Shown in pieces: positions 61,642 through 64,000 of a DNA stretch of 64,000 bases (position 1 is the stretch's first letter; the number at the start of each line of letters is the position of its first letter). The DNA is taken from positions 124,001 through 188,000 of the forward strand of contig NZ_JAAAMH010000008.1 in the NCBI RefSeq assembly GCF_024105655.1, given 5' to 3'. Source of the DNA: Aliihoeflea sp. 40Bstr573. GTDB taxonomy: Bacteria; Pseudomonadota; Alphaproteobacteria; Rhizobiales; Rhizobiaceae. Made by a program: the position numbers and the translations under genes. The notes beneath the pieces were generated by a model. It was not told the origin of the DNA and made no database searches. It was given only the letters and a program-made list of their open reading frames with translations.

Positions 61642-62165
61642 CTAGTCTTTGTGGCCTTTGCCCACCGCAGCCCGCGCGAATACGCGTTCCTGCTGTTCCC
61701 GTAGGAACCTCTCATCGTCGGCCACAGCGTAACCCAGCGCACGCGCCGCCTCGACAAACCCTTGAGCGTGGGCGGCTCCATCTCCCCAGTCGCGACGTTC
61801 TGCTGGTTGACGACGATGGCGCTGAGCAATGGCCAGCCCTTACCATGCGCATAGTCAATCAGGTCGCCGAGATGAGTGTTGACTGCATATCGGACTGTCG
61901 ACCAGTCGGACCCGCTGGCGTCGGCCAATTCCTTATAGGACAAGAAGCGTCGCTCAGTCGCCGCCTAGCGGATCAGGTCGAACGACTTCTGAAAGTCGAG
62001 GCCGCGCCCCTTCCGCCGTGCCAATTCTTCCATCGCGGCGAGATAGTAAGGCTCGTGCACCTTGCCGTGCGTGCGATGGTTCTCAATAACATTCCGCAAT
62101 TGCTGGTCGCTGTGCTCATCAATTGGCTTGGTCATCAGAGCCTCTGCACGTTCGATTTCATTCAA
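61642..62165 (-). pseudogene. Conserved hypothetical gene broken by an amber codon and a frameshift
   Basis: The first part (62165 to 61965) reads MNEIERAEALMTKPIDEHSD to QKSFDLIR, then TAG. In the same frame it continues at once as AATERRFLSYKELADASGSD and NTHLGDLIDYAHGKGWPLLS, so the TAG is a nonsense mutation. Near 61757 the frame shifts (one base missing in a G/T run), and the other frame continues FVEAARALGYAVADDERFLR to AVGKGHKD and a stop at 61642. A restored protein would have about 174 residues. Its position next to hsdR suggests an accessory role in the restriction locus. Confidence 0.75.
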
Positions 62166-62176
62166 TGCCCGCCCGC

Positions 62177-64000
62177 TTAATGCGCCGTTGCAGCAACCTC
62201 TCTGAGGATCACCTCGGCTTGCGCCAGCACGGTCTGGATGGCTTCCTGCTCCAGATCGGGCGGGTAGCCGTACTTCTTGAGGATGCGCTTGACGAGCACG
62301 CGCATTCGGGCACGGGCACTCGCCCTATGGTGCCAATCGACGGTGGCTGAGCCCCGCATCTGCTCCACCAACTCGTGCGCAATGATACGCAGCTTATCGC
62401 TGCCCATAGCCTCGACCGCGCTGTCGTTCTCAGCCAAGGCGTCGTAGAAGGCGAGTTCCTCGGGTGACAGGCCGTGCTCCTCGCCACGGGCGGCAGATGC
62501 CTTGATGTCCTTCGCCAGCGCAATCAGTTCCTGTATCATCTCGACTGTGGAGATGGCGTTGGCATGGTATCGGGCGACCGCCTCCTCCAACCGCTGCGAG
62601 AAAGTCTTCGCCTCCACGACGTTCGAGCGTGACCGACTTCTGATCTCGCCGTTGAGCAGCTTCTTCAGCGCCTCCAGCGCGAGGTTCTTCTTCTCCATCT
62701 GCTGGAGTTCGGCAAGGAACTCGTCCGACAGGATCGACAAGTCGGGCGACTGGATGCCCGCCGCTTGCAGGATGTCCACGATCTCGGCGTTGGCGACGGC
62801 CTGATTAAGCAACTGCTCCACGATCAGGGACTTCGCCCGGTCCGACATCCTGCCGGTGGCGGTGGTCTTCACGAGTGCCGCCCGCACCGCCTGAAAGAAG
62901 CCGACTTCATCACGGATGGACCGCGCCTCGTCGCTGGCCGAGGCGAGCGCGTATGCCTTGCTCAACTCCAGCACGGCGTCCTGATAGCGCCTATGGGCCT
63001 TCTTCTTGTCCTCGGCGCTCGTGACCTTGGCAGCCTCCCGCTCCTGCGATTTCAGTATCCAGTCGATGGCGTCGGCAAGCGCGGCAAGACGCTGCTGCGG
63101 CAGGCCGGTGATCCCAAGGCTGTAGTTGTGACCGTGGAACATGCCGCGCACGATCTCGTACTTCTCCATCAGCACCGCGACGGCTTCTTTCTCGTCGATG
63201 CCGGTCTTGTCGCGGTCTGACGCCGTGTACTGGCTGAGCGCCTTCTTCAGGTTCTGGGCGATGCCGATGTAGTCCACGATGAGGCCACCGGGCTTTTCCC
63301 TGAACACCCGGTTGACGCGAGCGATGGCCTGCATCAGCCCATGACCGCGCATGGGCTTGTCAATGTACATGGTGTGAATGCACGGCGCGTCGAAGCCGGT
63401 CAGCCACATGTCGCGCACGATCACCAGCTTGAGCGGATCGTTCGGATCACGAGCACGCTTAGCGAGATCGTCACGCCGCTTCTTGTTGCCGATATGCGGC
63501 TGCCAGTCCAAGGGATCGGAGGCCGAGCCGGTCATCACGATCTTGATCCCGCCTTTGTCGTCATCGTCGGAATGCCAGTCAGGGCGAAGGGCCACGATCT
63601 GCTTGTAGAGGTCAACGCAGATGCGGCGGCTCATGCACACCGCCATTGCTTTGCCGGGCATGCCCTCAATCCGTGCGTCCAGATGTTCGACCAGATCGGC
63701 GGCAATCTGCGACAGACGCTTTTCCGAGCCGACCAGCCGCTCCACGGTCGTCCATTTCGCCTTCTGCTTCTCCTGCTCGCTCAGCGTCTCGTCTTCGAGT
63801 ATTGCCTCGATCTCGGCGTCGATCTTTGGCTTCTCGTCCTCGTCCAGTTCGATACGGGCGAGCCTGCTCTCATAGAAGATCGGCACCGTGGCCCCGTCCT
63901 CAACGGCGCGGCTGATGTCATAAACGTCGATGTACCCGCCGAAGATCGCGGGCGTGTTCACATCCTCTGCCTCAATCGGCGTGCCTGTGAAGCCGATGAA
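62177..64000 (-). CDS. hsdR: Type I restriction enzyme HsdR, C-terminal part (5' end outside window)
   Basis: The visible 608 or so codons include [11 protein letters not shown] (helicase motif III, read at the very right edge), [20 protein letters not shown], the motif V/VI region [20 protein letters not shown] and [20 protein letters not shown], then the helical C-terminal domain of HsdR. HsdR is the ATP-driven translocase and nuclease subunit of type I restriction. The nuclease domain and the hsdM/hsdS genes, if present, are beyond the window. Its stop is 11 bases from the broken gene downstream. Confidence 0.92.
   Translation of the reverse strand, partial: FIGFTGTPIEAEDVNTPAIFGGYIDVYDISRAVEDGATVPIFYESRLARIELDEDEKPKIDAEIEAILEDETLSEQEKQKAKWTTVERLVGSEKRLSQIAADLVEHLDARIEGMPGKAMAVCMSRRICVDLYKQIVALRPDWHSDDDDKGGIKIVMTGSASDPLDWQPHIGNKKRRDDLAKRARDPNDPLKLVIVRDMWLTGFDAPCIHTMYIDKPMRGHGLMQAIARVNRVFREKPGGLIVDYIGIAQNLKKALSQYTASDRDKTGIDEKEAVAVLMEKYEIVRGMFHGHNYSLGITGLPQQRLAALADAIDWILKSQEREAAKVTSAEDKKKAHRRYQDAVLELSKAYALASASDEARSIRDEVGFFQAVRAALVKTTATGRMSDRAKSLIVEQLLNQAVANAEIVDILQAAGIQSPDLSILSDEFLAELQQMEKKNLALEALKKLLNGEIRSRSRSNVVEAKTFSQRLEEAVARYHANAISTVEMIQELIALAKDIKASAARGEEHGLSPEELAFYDALAENDSAVEAMGSDKLRIIAHELVEQMRGSATVDWHHRASARARMRVLVKRILKKYGYPPDLEQEAIQTVLAQAEVILREVAATAH

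Larger units (their letters stand above)
58434..64000. mobile_element. Second integrative element, left end (runs off the window)
   Basis: A different serine recombinase sits at this boundary with the same att-like sequence at its 3' end. RHH regulators, a hypothetical nuclease-like gene, a broken gene and hsdR follow. The right end is outside the window, so size and content are unknown. Confidence 0.5.

Noticed and set aside
1-64000. CRISPR arrays
   Set aside because: No series of regularly spaced short direct repeats was seen anywhere in the window.

Overview
The window comes from an alphaproteobacterium of the order Hyphomicrobiales (Rhizobiales), most likely a Phyllobacteriaceae-type organism (Mesorhizobium/Chelativorans-like). 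The evidence is a CtrA-ChpT-SciP cell-cycle cluster with GANTC (CcrM) sites, an EipA/DUF1134 envelope protein, a ChoXWV choline transporter, pTi-type relaxase genes and uniformly high GC. No species can be named from the sequence alone.

Region 1 (1-21.1 kb) is mostly core chromosome. It holds the start of tdk, the choline ABC transporter choXWV, a DUF1059 gene, a frameshifted TadG/VWA gene, a small lower-GC patch (5.3-6.4 kb), an acyl-CoA block (SDR dehydrogenase, CaiB/AMACR, HugZ-like), an ArsR regulator, copZ-copA behind a CueR-type promoter, an RNA methyltransferase, eipA, the chpT / response regulator / ctrA / fliJ / sciP cluster, mnmA, an acyltransferase remnant and a Gfo/Idh/MocA dehydrogenase. 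It ends at a tRNA-Met gene.

Region 2 (21.19-58.45 kb) looks like one integrative mobilizable element of about 37 kb inserted in the 3' end of tRNA-Met. A serine recombinase reads into the tRNA, and the last 14 bases of the tRNA recur at 58434-58447. The mobility end carries recombinase, RHH/PIN toxin-antitoxin, AlpA, the relaxase traA, a recognisable oriT, and traC/traD. There is no T4SS or coupling protein, so it would need a helper. The cargo is for organic nitrogen: a complete N-methylglutamate pathway for methylamine (gmaS, mgsABC, mgdABCD) with two regulators; an amide/urea ABC transporter; the aliphatic amidase amiE with a MoxR-AAA+/VWA pair; amiC-amiR; and a full urease operon (ureEF, fused ureAB, ureCGDJ).

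The most striking regulatory observation is that the leaders of the transporter-amidase operon (40026-40098) and the urease operon (55224-55297, minus strand) each contain two hexaloop hairpins with A at position 1 and G at position 4. In each, the second hairpin overlaps an intrinsic terminator. This is the known substrate of ANTAR antiterminators, and AmiR, encoded on the same element, is an ANTAR protein. A third, more degenerate leader precedes amiC itself. Amide sensing by AmiC would then release AmiR to open amide uptake, amide hydrolysis and urease together.

Region 3 (58.43-64 kb) begins with a second, different large serine recombinase. Its 3' end carries the same tRNA-derived 14-mer in the same reading frame, so a second element appears to sit in tandem. 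It carries divergent RHH regulators with a repeated palindrome, a DUF6998-like protein with a nuclease-like motif, a gene broken by a nonsense codon and a frameshift, and the C-terminal part of a type I restriction HsdR that runs off the window.
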